This document shows positions 1-8,566 of a stretch of DNA of 64,000 nucleotides, piece by piece; within the stretch, counting starts at the first letter, position 1, and the number at the start of each line of letters is the position of its first letter. Made by a program: the position numbers and the translations under genes. This stretch comes from Streptomyces albus subsp. albus. Its GTDB lineage: Bacteria > Actinomycetota > Actinomycetes > Streptomycetales > Streptomycetaceae. The notes under the pieces are model-generated. The model did no database searches, had not been told where the DNA came from, and worked only from the letters and a program-made list of their open reading frames with translations. The stretch lies in assembly GCF_000719865.1 (NCBI RefSeq), contig NZ_JOID01000027.1:1-64000 (forward strand), written 5' to 3'.

Positions 1-93
1 CGGACACCGAAAGATGTCGAGCTCGCCGCATAACCTCAGCACCCCGAACCATCCCAAACCCGACAGGGTGTCTTGACGGAAGACATAGAGGCA

Positions 94-123
94 CCCCCCG
101 CCCACGCGTACGCGGGCGGGGGG
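94..123 (-). terminator. purC terminator hairpin
   Basis: A 10-bp perfect inverted repeat (CCCCCCGCCC at 94-103, GGGCGGGGGG at 114-123) with a 10-nt loop lies just beyond the purC stop codon. There is no U-tract, as is common in Streptomyces. Confidence 0.7.
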
Positions 124-160
124 GCGGAGACGCGGCGGGCGCGCGGCCGGGCGGGCGCGG

Positions 161-1117
161 TTACGACCAGGCGGTGCCGGTCAGCCGCTCGTACGCCTCG
201 GTGTACTTCGCCGCCGTGCGCTCGACGACCTCGGCGGGGAGTTCCGGCGGCGGCTGCTCGCCGTGCCGGTCCCAGCCGGAGGCCGGGGAGGTCAGCCAGT
301 CCCGGACGAACTGCTTGTCGAAGGACGGCTGGGCGTGTCCCGGCTCCCACTGGTCCGCGGGCCAGAAACGGGAGGAGTCCGGGGTGAGCACCTCGTCCGC
401 GAGCACCAGGTCCCGGTCGCCGACGAGGTCGTTGCCGCCCTCGCCGCCGCCGGAGGCGCCCTCGCCGCCCGACTCCAGGAAGCCGAACTCGAACTTGGTG
501 TCGGCGAGGATGATGCCGCGCTCGCGGGCGACCTCGCGGGCCCGGCTGTAGACGGCGAGCGTGGTCTGCCGGAGCCGGGCGGCGGTGTCGGCGCCGACCT
601 GGCGGGCGGCCTCCTCGTAGCTGACGTTCTCGTCGTGGTCGCCGACGGCGGCCTTGGTCGCCGGGGTGAAGATGGGCGCGGGCAGCTCGGAGCCGTCGAC
701 GAGTCCCTCGGGGAGGGCGAGGCCGCAGACCGTGCGGTCGCGCTCGTACTCGGCGAGGCCGGAGCCGGTCAGGTAGCCGCGGGCGACGCACTCGACCGGG
801 ACCATCCGCAGCGAGCGGCAGATGGTGGTGCGGCCCTCCCAGTCGGCGGGGGCGCCCTCGGGGAGTTCGGTGCTCAGCACGTGGTGGGGGACGAGATCGG
901 CGAGGAGGTCGAACCACCACAGGGAGAGCTGAGTGAGCACGCGGCCCTTGCCGGGGATCTCGGTGGGCAGCACCCAGTCGTAGGCCGAGATGCGGTCGCT
1001 GGCCACCATCACCAGGTCGCCGGCCTCGTTCCGGTACAGATCGCGCACCTTGCCGGTGTGCAGATGCACCAGACCGGGTACCTGCACCGGCTCGGGTTTC
1101 TCTACGAATCCGGACAC
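161..1117 (-). CDS. purC: SAICAR synthetase (phosphoribosylaminoimidazole-succinocarboxamide synthase)
   Basis: Cytosolic purine-biosynthesis enzyme that joins CAIR and aspartate with ATP to give SAICAR. The family signature is clear: HTGKVRDLY near the N-terminus, ASDRISAYDW at about 39-48, RGYLTGSG, and TPATKAAVGDHDEN around the middle. I place the start at the GTG (Val-Ser-Gly-Phe) because GGAGGG sits 4 nt upstream; an ATG four codons earlier (1129) is the alternative, giving 322 instead of 318 residues. A Gly/Ser/Glu-rich stretch of about 20 residues (roughly 215-236) interrupts the normally continuous TKFEFGF...LVLADE region, an unusual insertion in a conserved core. A terminator follows at 94-123. 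Confidence 0.96.
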   Translation of the reverse strand: MSGFVEKPEPVQVPGLVHLHTGKVRDLYRNEAGDLVMVASDRISAYDWVLPTEIPGKGRVLTQLSLWWFDLLADLVPHHVLSTELPEGAPADWEGRTTICRSLRMVPVECVARGYLTGSGLAEYERDRTVCGLALPEGLVDGSELPAPIFTPATKAAVGDHDENVSYEEAARQVGADTAARLRQTTLAVYSRAREVARERGIILADTKFEFGFLESGGEGASGGGEGGNDLVGDRDLVLADEVLTPDSSRFWPADQWEPGHAQPSFDKQFVRDWLTSPASGWDRHGEQPPPELPAEVVERTAAKYTEAYERLTGTAWS

Positions 1118-1204
1118 ACTGCCCTCCATCGGTCGGTCCTGGACAGCTTCCGATTCTTCCGCATGGGCAGCGGCACGGCCCGTCCAGGGTGCCCCGTCCG
1201 CGCC

Positions 1205-2698
1205 TCAGTCCCGTTTGCAGATGCGGTCCAGGAGGTTGGCCGTGGCCCGCTGGACGCGCGGGTCCGTGTGGCCCGGCCGGTCGAGCGCCGGGGACCAGGC
1301 GAAGGTGCCGGAGGCGAAGACCAGGGCGCCGCTGGGCGCGCGGTAGATCGAGGTCTCCTGGTGGCGGAGGGCGCCCGCCCGGTCCTCGTACGGGGAGTGG
1401 GCGAGGAGCATGCGGTGGGTGTGCTCGGGCAGGGCGGTGCGCGGGAAGTAGCGGTCGGCCTCGCCCGCGACGAGCCCCGGCAGTTCGTCGCCCTCGCCCG
1501 CGCCGCTGGCCTCCCACAGCCAGTGCTTGGCGTTGCGCACGATCAGCGGACGGGGCTCGGGGACGTGGCCGAGGTACTGGATGCCGAGCACCTGCTGTTC
1601 GGGGGCGCCCTGGTCGCGCCAGAGGGCGGAGCGGCCGGGGCCGCGGCGCTTGCGGCAGGTCAGCAGGCGGTCGGGGACGCCGGAGGCCGACGGGGAGAGC
1701 TCCACCTGCCAGTACATGGTGTTGGCGGAGAGGAAGACGAGGGAGGTGCCGCCGTCCCGGGCCTGCTCGACGGCGCGGCGCATGGGGACGGTCCAGTACT
1801 CGTCGTGGCCGGGGAAGACCAGGCCCCGGTAGCGGCTGGGGTCGACGCGGCCGGCGTGCAGATCGCGGGTGTCGGCGTAGGCGATGTCGTAGCCGTAGCG
1901 CTCGGCCCAGCGGATGAAGTCGTAGGCGTGGCCGACGTGCAGGGGGAGGCCGGCGCCCGCGTAGGGGCGGTCGAAGGAGACGGTGACCGCCGCGTCCTCC
2001 TCGCCCAGCAGACGGCCCTGCTCGTCCCAGGCGTGGTAGAGGCTGGCGCCGGTGTGCCCGTCCTCCGGGTAGAGGTTGTACGCCTGCCAGGTGACCTCGG
2101 GAAGCACCAGCAGCAGGTCCGCGGGATGGTCGTCGCGGACGGTGAAGGGAACGTGGCTGCGGTAGCCGTCGGCGGTGGTGAGGACGGCGACGTAGGCGCC
2201 GGTGTTCCAGTAGCTGGGGACGTGGAGCCGCCAGGAGAGCCACCAGTGGTGGCAGGAGACGGTGCGGTCGGCGGTGAGCGGAGCGGGCTGGGCGATCCCG
2301 GAGAGCCGCGGGCTGGTGGTGATCTTCGCCGCGCCGTCACCGGCGTAGTGGCCGATGCGGTAGATGTCCACACTGAACTGCTGGGGCGGGTTGACCTCGA
2401 TGTGGAAGTCCAGGGCCTCGCCGGGGGCCACGGCCCCGGTGGAGACGAAGCCCTTGATCTGCCGGCGGACGTCGTCGGCCGTGCGCGGTGAGGAGCTGCC
2501 GGAGCCTCGGCGGGGCCGGGGGATGCCGGGCTCGTCGAGGGCGACGGCCGGGTCGACATACCAGGGGACGATGCGGCCCGTGTCGTCGAAGTAGTTCTCG
2601 CTGCCGCGGAGCCAGGGCAGCGGGCCCTGGCCGAACGGATCCGTGACGGCGTGCGCGAGGGCCCCCGACTCCCAGCGCCGGATGTGATCGGTACCCAT
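1205..2698 (-). CDS. N,N-dimethylformamidase beta-subunit-like protein
   Basis: A soluble protein of about 497 residues resembling the large-subunit family of N,N-dimethylformamidase, common as an uncharacterised protein in actinomycetes. Recognisable blocks include SYWNTGAYVAVL, YNLYPEDGHTGASLY and PGHDEYWTVPMRRAVE, followed by FLSANTMYWQV, which suggest a glutamine-amidotransferase-like/metal-site fold in the C-terminal half. The enzyme activity cannot be assigned: the family is much broader than the one characterised enzyme. The ATG at 2698 is preferred over the GTG at 2719 because GGGGAGGGG lies about 8 nt upstream of it. It is transcribed in the same direction as purC, 87 bp away. Confidence 0.75.
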   Translation of the reverse strand: MGTDHIRRWESGALAHAVTDPFGQGPLPWLRGSENYFDDTGRIVPWYVDPAVALDEPGIPRPRRGSGSSSPRTADDVRRQIKGFVSTGAVAPGEALDFHIEVNPPQQFSVDIYRIGHYAGDGAAKITTSPRLSGIAQPAPLTADRTVSCHHWWLSWRLHVPSYWNTGAYVAVLTTADGYRSHVPFTVRDDHPADLLLVLPEVTWQAYNLYPEDGHTGASLYHAWDEQGRLLGEEDAAVTVSFDRPYAGAGLPLHVGHAYDFIRWAERYGYDIAYADTRDLHAGRVDPSRYRGLVFPGHDEYWTVPMRRAVEQARDGGTSLVFLSANTMYWQVELSPSASGVPDRLLTCRKRRGPGRSALWRDQGAPEQQVLGIQYLGHVPEPRPLIVRNAKHWLWEASGAGEGDELPGLVAGEADRYFPRTALPEHTHRMLLAHSPYEDRAGALRHQETSIYRAPSGALVFASGTFAWSPALDRPGHTDPRVQRATANLLDRICKRD

Positions 2699-2905
2699 CG
2701 AACGTTCCCCTCCCCGCACCGCGTCTTCCGACCGTGCCGTTCCGCGCGCCCTTGTTCACAAGTGCTCACATGCTTCCCGGAGTGGCGGGAGACACGGCCA
2801 TACGTGACAGCACATCACATTCCGCGCGCATTCCGTCACCGTCGTCGCGAATTGCTGTGTTCGATTCCGTGCGCCGGTTCGGCGGCGCGCCGCAGCGCCG
2901 GTGGA

Positions 2906-4837
2906 TCACACGAGGCGCACCGGTTTCTCCGGGCGCACCCCCGCCTCGCTCAGCCAGCCGCGCAGTGCGGTGTCGTCCCCCTCTTCGACGAGGCGCAGCA
3001 CGGGGCCTCCGAGGTCGGTCCCCCGGCTGTCGCCGAACAACAGCACGGGGCCGTCGAGCCAGTCAAGACCCGGTGCCGCCCCGGCGGTGTCCACGGCGGC
3101 GCAGCAGACCATGGCCGTCACATGGTCGACCAGCAGTTCCTTTCCGGAGCGGGGAACCTGGAGCGGGAAGAGCGGCACGGCGTCCGCTCCGCGGGGGTCC
3201 GGCCCTCCGGTGCCGCCATCAGGTGGCAGCGCCGGGCCGCCGTCCGTCACCGGGCCGCCGTGCGCGCCGAGTTGCTCGCGCTCGTTCTCCCGTTCCCGTT
3301 CTCTCTCCAGCTCCTCGCGATGGATCTCCGCGTCGAGGCGGGCGGCGAGCCGCTCGGCCAACTCCCGGTCACCGGCGGCCCGTCCGGCGGTGAACCGGTC
3401 CAGGACGCGGGCGAGGGTGGGGGCGAACGGCGGTCCGGCGGCGACCGCGCCGGGCGGCGCCGCGGCCGCCTTTCCGGGGCTCACCCCGGGCGTCGCCCCG
3501 GCCGCCACCGCGGGCACCACGTCGGCGGGCACCGCGCCCCCGTCTCCGCCCTCGTCCCCGTCCGGCTCGCCGGCCCGCACCGCGCGCGGGGCCGCGCCGG
3601 GCGGGAGTTCGCCGGGCGGGAGGTCGTCGAGGACCCGCTGGAGGCGGGCGGCGTCCAGCCGCCACTTGCGGTCCACGATTTCCTCCGGATACGTCTCCCA
3701 GTCGACCGGCGCCCAGCCCGGGCCCCGCTCCGCCGGGCCGCCGTGGAACAGCCGGGCGGCCAGCAGCGACGCCGCCTCGTCGACGACCCCGGGCTCCTCC
3801 AGCAGATCGCAGGCCGGGCGCTCGCCCAGCCGGGAGGCGAAGCCCTCGGCGAGCCGGTCGCGCCGGGACAGCTCGGTCAGCGCGGAAACCACCCCGGCGT
3901 CGAGCCGGGACGGCCAGCGGCCCATCCGCCAGGCCGGGAGCGCCACCCGGGTCAGCAGCCGGTCCCAGCCCGCGTAGGCGAGGCCGACCTGCTCCTGGGC
4001 GACGATCCGCAGGCCGTAGTCGACCGCCTGGGCGCGGACCGAGGCGGCGGCGGCCACCCCGCGCTCCATCTCGGCCGCGTGGGTGCGGCAGGCGCGCAGC
4101 AGGGTCCGGGCCGCCCAGCCGGTGACGGCGAGCGCACGGTGGCGGGCGGCGACGGCCACGGCCGCGTCCAGACCGCGGACGAAGCGCCGTGCGGCCGCTA
4201 TGTCGGGCTGCGCCGAGGGGCCCGTTCCGGCGACCACCGGCGCGAGCAGCGCCCGCAGTTCGGCCACCCGCATCCACCACAGGAAGGGCGAGCCGATGAC
4301 GAGCTCCGGCGGTTCGGGGGCGGGACGGCGGAAGAGCCGGTCCGCCCGCCCCGGCCCCGCCGGACGCGGCGGACTTCCCTGCCCGCGGCGGCCGGTGAGG
4401 CCGCGAAGGGGCGCCCGGCGCGCGAGGTGCGCCCGGTCCTCCAGCCAGCTGTCGCAGTCGGGGGTGGTCGCTATGGCCGAGGGGGCGGGTACGCCGAGCC
4501 GGTCGGCGAGTTCGCGGACGAGCCGGTAGAGGTCGGGGGCGGTCTCCTCCCGGATCGCCACGGTCGGGCTGACCGCGGGCCGGGCCCGCGCCACGACGGC
4601 CGCCGTGACCGCCGCGGGGAGCAGAACGGCCAGCGCCAGGCCGGTGACCGCCCAGCGGGCGGTGTCCCAGCCCGCGCCGGTCGCCCGGCCGGAGGCCGTC
4701 GCCGCGAACAGCACGACCGCGACGGCGGCCGGGAGCAGCACGGCGGCCACCGCCATACCCCGGACGTGGAGGACCGCCAGGGCCCGGGTGCGCGCCACCC
4801 GCATTCCGGGCTCCGCACCGGCCGGTTCGGACGCCAA
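2906..4837 (-). CDS. Degenerate M48-like membrane protein (predicted pseudoprotease)
   Basis: About 643 residues. Two hydrophobic segments near the N-terminus (about 28-48 and 60-80) are followed by a region with the layout of M48/HtpX-type membrane metalloproteases: short hydrophobic pair, LYRLVRELADRLGVPAP, ELVIGSPFLWWM, then ELRALL. In active members ELRALL runs directly into the zinc motif HExxH; here it continues APVVAG, so the zinc ligands are absent. The C-terminal 200 residues are Pro/Gly/Arg/Glu-rich. A TTG start (4837) has AGGGAG 9 nt upstream; an ATG at 4804 with GGAG 6 nt upstream is also possible. Assignment to M48 rests on pattern and layout only; function unknown. Confidence 0.6.
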   Translation of the reverse strand: MASEPAGAEPGMRVARTRALAVLHVRGMAVAAVLLPAAVAVVLFAATASGRATGAGWDTARWAVTGLALAVLLPAAVTAAVVARARPAVSPTVAIREETAPDLYRLVRELADRLGVPAPSAIATTPDCDSWLEDRAHLARRAPLRGLTGRRGQGSPPRPAGPGRADRLFRRPAPEPPELVIGSPFLWWMRVAELRALLAPVVAGTGPSAQPDIAAARRFVRGLDAAVAVAARHRALAVTGWAARTLLRACRTHAAEMERGVAAAASVRAQAVDYGLRIVAQEQVGLAYAGWDRLLTRVALPAWRMGRWPSRLDAGVVSALTELSRRDRLAEGFASRLGERPACDLLEEPGVVDEAASLLAARLFHGGPAERGPGWAPVDWETYPEEIVDRKWRLDAARLQRVLDDLPPGELPPGAAPRAVRAGEPDGDEGGDGGAVPADVVPAVAAGATPGVSPGKAAAAPPGAVAAGPPFAPTLARVLDRFTAGRAAGDRELAERLAARLDAEIHREELERERERENEREQLGAHGGPVTDGGPALPPDGGTGGPDPRGADAVPLFPLQVPRSGKELLVDHVTAMVCCAAVDTAGAAPGLDWLDGPVLLFGDSRGTDLGGPVLRLVEEGDDTALRGWLSEAGVRPEKPVRLV

Positions 4838-5133
4838 CGAAACTCACTCCCTGCTGGTCTGGACTGGTCCCCACCCCCACTGTGGCACCGGGCACGGCCA
4901 CCGCAACGCCGGTGGTCCGGTTGCCGCAACGGGCTCCCGTCCGGTCGGGAACCGGTACGGGGCCGTCTGCGGGCACCCTAAGCGGCCGGGCGGGTGTACG
5001 TCAGCAGTACCTCCGGGCGGTCACTCGATGGAATGGCTTTGGTCAGAGCTCATTCCCTCGGGCTTGGTTTCCGGGACACTTGCGCGACACCGCGTACCGC
5101 ACACCGCGACACCGCGTTCCGCATACCGCGAAG
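4838..5133. repeat. Intergenic region with 22-bp tandem duplication
   Basis: The region between the M48-like start and the purD terminator has no convincing gene. At 5083-5104 and 5105-5126 a 22-bp unit beginning CGCGACACCGCG is repeated head to tail with 20 of 22 identical positions, followed by four bases of a third copy. The rest is presumably the promoter region of the M48-like gene. Confidence 0.6.
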
Positions 5134-5173
5134 CCCCGGGCCCCGCCGCGCGTGGTGCGGGCGGGGCCCGGGG
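5134..5173 (-). terminator. purD terminator hairpin
   Basis: A perfect 14-bp inverted repeat (CCCCGGGCCCCGCC at 5134-5147, its complement at 5160-5173) with a 12-nt loop begins about 33 nt past the purD stop. Confidence 0.8.
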
Positions 5174-5206
5174 CCCGTGAGTCCGGCCGGGCCGGACGCG
5201 TGTGCG

Positions 5207-6469
5207 TCAGGCTCCGGCGGCCTCCGCCGCCGCCTTCGCCGCGATGTCCGTCCGGTGGTGCGAGCCGTCGAGGCCGACGCGGGACACGGCGCGGTACGCC
5301 CGGTCGCGCGCCGCGGACAGGTCCGGCCCGGTGGCCGTCACCGACAGGACGCGTCCGCCCGCGCTGAGCACCCGCCCGGCGTCGTCGCGCCGGGTGCCCG
5401 CGTGGAGCACGTACGCGTGCTCGTCCTCGGCGGCCACCGCGTCCAGGCCCGTGACCGGGTCGCCGGTGCGGGGCGTGCCGGGGTAGTTGTGGGAGGCGAC
5501 GACGACGGTGACGGCGGCCCCGCCGTCCCAGGTGAGCGGCGGGAAGTCGGCGAGGTCGCCGGTGGCCGCCGCCAGCAGCAGCCCGGCGAGCGGGGTGCGC
5601 AGCCGGGCCAGCACGACCTGCGTCTCCGGGTCGCCGAAACGGGCGTTGAACTCGATCACGCGGACGCCGCGCGAGGTGATCGCCAGCCCTGCGTAGAGGA
5701 GCCCGGAGAACGGCGTGCCGCGGCGGCGGAGTTCGTCCACGGTGGGCTGCAGGACGGTGGCCAGCACCTCGTCGACGAGCTTCGGGTCTGCCCACGGCAG
5801 GGGCGAATAGGCGCCCATGCCGCCGGTGTTGGGGCCCTCGTCGCCGTCCAGGGCCCGCTTGAAGTCCTGGGCGGGCTGGAGCGGGACGACCGTGCTGCCG
5901 TCGGTGACCGCGAAGAGGGAGACCTCGGGGCCGTCCAGGAACTCCTCGATGACCACGCGGTCGCAGCTCAGCGCGTGCGCGCGGGCCGTCTCCAGGTCGT
6001 GCGTGACGACGACGCCCTTGCCGGCTGCGAGGCCGTCGTCCTTGACGACGTAGGGGGCGCCGAAGGCGTCCAGCGCGTCGTCGATCTCCTCGGGGGTGGT
6101 GCAGACGTGGCTGCGGGCGGTGGGCACGCCCGCGGCGGCCATGACGTCCTTGGCGAACGCCTTGGAGCCCTCCAGCCGCGCCGCCTCCGCGGACGGGCCG
6201 AAGGCGGGGATGCCCCGGGCGCGCACGGCGTCGGCGACCCCGGCGACCAGGGGCGCCTCGGGGCCGACGACGACCAGGCCGGCGCCGAGGTCCGCGGCGA
6301 GATCCGCCACGGCGGCGCCGTCGAGGGCGTCGACCGCGTGCAGCTCGGCGACCTCCGCGATGCCGGCGTTGCCGGGGGCACAGTGGAGCGCGGTGACGTC
6401 GGGATCGAGGGAGAGAGAGCGGCACAGGGCGTGTTCGCGGGCGCCGCCGCCGATGACGAGGACCTTCAC
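5207..6469 (-). CDS. purD: Phosphoribosylamine-glycine ligase (GAR synthetase)
   Basis: Second step of purine synthesis: ATP-dependent ligation of phosphoribosylamine with glycine. It is 420 residues, the normal family size. The N-terminus KVLVIGGGAREHAL is diagnostic, and the ATP-grasp core is visible as VKDDGLAAGKGV, IEEFLDGPEVS and EFNARFGDPE. The GTG at 6467-6469 is the start because family alignment begins there. It has no Shine-Dalgarno but TACCCT lies exactly 7 nt upstream, so the mRNA is probably leaderless. The protein-coding frame stays open upstream, but that extension is not PurD-like. Confidence 0.96.
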   Translation of the reverse strand: MKVLVIGGGAREHALCRSLSLDPDVTALHCAPGNAGIAEVAELHAVDALDGAAVADLAADLGAGLVVVGPEAPLVAGVADAVRARGIPAFGPSAEAARLEGSKAFAKDVMAAAGVPTARSHVCTTPEEIDDALDAFGAPYVVKDDGLAAGKGVVVTHDLETARAHALSCDRVVIEEFLDGPEVSLFAVTDGSTVVPLQPAQDFKRALDGDEGPNTGGMGAYSPLPWADPKLVDEVLATVLQPTVDELRRRGTPFSGLLYAGLAITSRGVRVIEFNARFGDPETQVVLARLRTPLAGLLLAAATGDLADFPPLTWDGGAAVTVVVASHNYPGTPRTGDPVTGLDAVAAEDEHAYVLHAGTRRDDAGRVLSAGGRVLSVTATGPDLSAARDRAYRAVSRVGLDGSHHRTDIAAKAAAEAAGA

Positions 6470-6482
6470 GCGGCTCAGGGTA
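6470..6482 (-). promoter_or_regulatory. purD -10 box, leaderless start
   Basis: On the minus strand TACCCT (6477-6482) ends 7 nt before the GTG start of purD. It fits TAnnnT and leaves no room for an untranslated leader. No clear -35 is visible. Confidence 0.45.
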
Positions 6483-6991
6483 GCCGCCGCCGGTGCGCGC
6501 CCGCCGGGCCGTCTCACGGCCGGACGCCCCGGCCGCCCCGGTGCGCGGCGGTACGCGGGCCCGCCGGGGGCCGCCGTGCGGGCTCCCGGAGGTCTCCCGA
6601 CGGTCTCCTGGACGCCTCCCGGGCGTCTCCGGATGCGCCACGGCGCTTTCAGCACAGGGGAGTTGGGAAACCGGGAACCTCTCGGCCCCCTCCCGGCGCA
6701 TGTGCCGCACCCGCGGCAAGCATCGCGGTGACACGCGGGGCGTATCCCTTCTTCGAGCGGCCACCACCCTTTCGAGTGATCGAATCGGGCTCTATACCTG
6801 ATCACAGGCCTCATCTGTGGGTAAATCGAGCCGTATCGCAGGTGAGCCCCACCATTCGGCGGTATGAAAGGTGGCGCGCAGCAGCCGTCACGCGGTTCTC
6901 GCACGTCCCTCGTGTCCAGCCGGGCGCAAGGTGACGGCATCCTTGCGGGCAGCACCGCCGACAACAGAGCGACCACAGAGGGAGCACACGG
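6483..6991. other. Divergent intergenic region purD / SLATT gene
   Basis: About 510 bp with no convincing gene. The half next to purD is very GC-rich. At 6770-6870 the composition falls and several TCGA-containing inverted segments occur (for example GGCTC near 6789 against GAGCC near 6828), which is the likely promoter area of the downstream plus-strand gene. No named operator is recognised. Confidence 0.5.
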
Positions 6992-7714
6992 GTGAGCCAG
7001 CCGGAAATGCAGCCCGAGGGGCCTCCTCCGAAGAGCGGTGGGCGGCAGGGCGATCTGCTCGGCCGCCCTCTGCCGCTGGGTGACTGGGGAGAGCCCGCGG
7101 AACGGCTCGACGAGCTGTACCGCTGGGTGGAGGAGCGCGCGCTGCGCACCTCCGAGTGGTATCTCGCCGACCGCGGCTGGAAGCGCCGCGGCGCCAGGCT
7201 CTTGCGCACCGGCAGCGCGCTGCTGGCCACGGCCGGCTTCTCGCTGCCGCTGCTGGAGCTGACCGGCACGGTCGGCCACGGCGCGGCCTGGGGCTGCGCC
7301 GCCCTGGTCGGCGCCGCCGCGTGTGTGGCCTGCGACCGCTTCTTCGGGCTGACGTCCGGCTGGATGCGGAACGTCGCCACGGCGCAGGCCGTGCAGCGCC
7401 GGCTGGAGGCCCTGCAGTTCGACTGGGCGTCGGAGAGCGTCCGCGAGGTGCTCGGCCCGACGGAGGGCACGGCGAGCGAGGCCGCCGAGCGCTGTCTGTC
7501 GGTGCTGCGGCGCTTCTCTGAGGACGTCTCGGAGCTGGTGCGGTTCGAGACGGCGGACTGGATGGTGGAGTTCCGGTCCGGTTCGGCGCCGCTGCTCACC
7601 CAGTCGCTGGTGCCCTGGGGCCGGCAGGAGGGCCGCACGGTCACCCGCTTCCAGCTGCCGCCGGGCACGCGGCCCAACATGCCGCGGCAGCGGCCCCCCG
7701 AGCCACCGCGGTAG
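6992..7714 (+). CDS. SLATT-domain membrane protein
   Basis: 240 residues. An N-terminal segment rich in Trp/Tyr/Arg (LYRWVEERALRTSEWYL) precedes two hydrophobic helices at about 74-94 and 97-115, then a long helical cytoplasmic tail (ATAQAVQRRLEALQFDWASE). This is the SLATT layout, a two-TM family that in other contexts accompanies nucleotide-sensing conflict systems as a membrane effector. Here no SMODS/CD-NTase or SLOG partner is next to it, and to my knowledge the family is widely conserved beside purD in streptomycetes, so a housekeeping role is also possible. The GTG start has GAGGGAG about 7 nt upstream. Confidence 0.7.
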   Translation: MSQPEMQPEGPPPKSGGRQGDLLGRPLPLGDWGEPAERLDELYRWVEERALRTSEWYLADRGWKRRGARLLRTGSALLATAGFSLPLLELTGTVGHGAAWGCAALVGAAACVACDRFFGLTSGWMRNVATAQAVQRRLEALQFDWASESVREVLGPTEGTASEAAERCLSVLRRFSEDVSELVRFETADWMVEFRSGSAPLLTQSLVPWGRQEGRTVTRFQLPPGTRPNMPRQRPPEPPR

Positions 7715-7745
7715 CGGCGGGGGGCGCGTGCCGCGCGTCTGCCGG

Positions 7746-8405
7746 TCAGCTGAAGACGATCATCGATCCCTGGCTGAGGCTGCGGGTCGCCGCCGCGTTC
7801 AGGCCGAGCCACACATGCCGTTCGCGGGCGTACGGGCCGGCGTCCTCGTACGGGACGGTGAGCGCCGGCTCCTCCAGGCTGGTGGGGCGGCCCGGCGGCG
7901 CGGGCGCCAGCGGCGGGTTGACCGGGTCGATGCCGATCGCCGGGGCGACCGCCTCCAGTTCGCGGAGCAGGCCGTGCGCGGAGCCCAGCGGGCCGCCGCC
8001 GCCCAGGAGTTCGTCGTTCGACAGCGGCTGGGTGAAGTCGACGGGGACGTAGGCGCCGGCGTGGTCGTAGTGCCAGACCAGGTGCGACTGCTGCGCGGTG
8101 GTCTCGAACATCTCCAGCAACTGTTCGTAGTCGCCGCCGAGTTCGTCCACCGGGGTGACCGGCAGTCCGCAGATCTGGAGCAGATAGGCGCGGCGCAGGA
8201 AGTGCAGCGCGTCGTAGTCGAACCCGGCGACGGGGGCGACGTCCCCGCTCAGGCCGGGCATGTAGCCGAACACGGGGACGGGTGGCAGCCCCGCCTCGCG
8301 CAGGGCCTTGTCGTAGACCGCGATCTCTTCGGCGAAGGGGTTGTCGGGGCTCTGGCACAGCACATCGACGAGCGGGACGAGCCACAGATCACACGCCACG
8401 AGCAC
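7746..8405 (-). CDS. Conserved hypothetical protein
   Basis: 219 residues, soluble, acidic, no signal peptide or membrane segment. It begins with hydrophobic LVACDLWLVPLVDVLCQSPDNPF and has YDKALREAGLPPVPVFG and GLNAAATRSLSQGSMIVFS at the C-terminus. I recognise it only as a streptomycete conserved protein; no catalytic motif is evident. The GTG start has GAGAG about 5 nt upstream. It converges with the SLATT gene, 31 bp between stops. Confidence 0.75.
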   Translation of the reverse strand: MLVACDLWLVPLVDVLCQSPDNPFAEEIAVYDKALREAGLPPVPVFGYMPGLSGDVAPVAGFDYDALHFLRRAYLLQICGLPVTPVDELGGDYEQLLEMFETTAQQSHLVWHYDHAGAYVPVDFTQPLSNDELLGGGGPLGSAHGLLRELEAVAPAIGIDPVNPPLAPAPPGRPTSLEEPALTVPYEDAGPYARERHVWLGLNAAATRSLSQGSMIVFS

Positions 8406-8527
8406 TCGCTCTCTGTCCGGGTCGGCACGATGGTCGGATCAGCGTAGTGGGCCGCGCCGTCGCGCGGGCGGCGGCACGGGGCGGAGCGGGGCGGAACGGA
8501 GACGGAACGGGCCGGGGAGCGTCCGGA

Positions 8528-8545
8528 GGCGCCGCTTCCGGCGCC
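8528..8545 (-). terminator. Terminator of glycosyltransferase operon
   Basis: A compact hairpin (GGCGCCG at 8528-8534, CTTC loop, CGGCGCC at 8539-8545) 20 nt beyond the stop of the membrane glycosyltransferase-like gene. Confidence 0.6.
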
Positions 8546-8566
8546 CCCGTTGCCCGTTCTGCCCGC

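Noticed and set aside
263..2491. 742-codon plus-strand frame opposite purC and the formamidase-like gene
   Set aside because: Typical antisense shadow in high-GC DNA. PurC and its neighbour on the other strand have clear motifs.
2846..2875. tRNA T-arm-like sequence (TTCGATT context) upstream of the formamidase-like gene
   Set aside because: The flanking bases do not pair and no acceptor or anticodon stem can be built.
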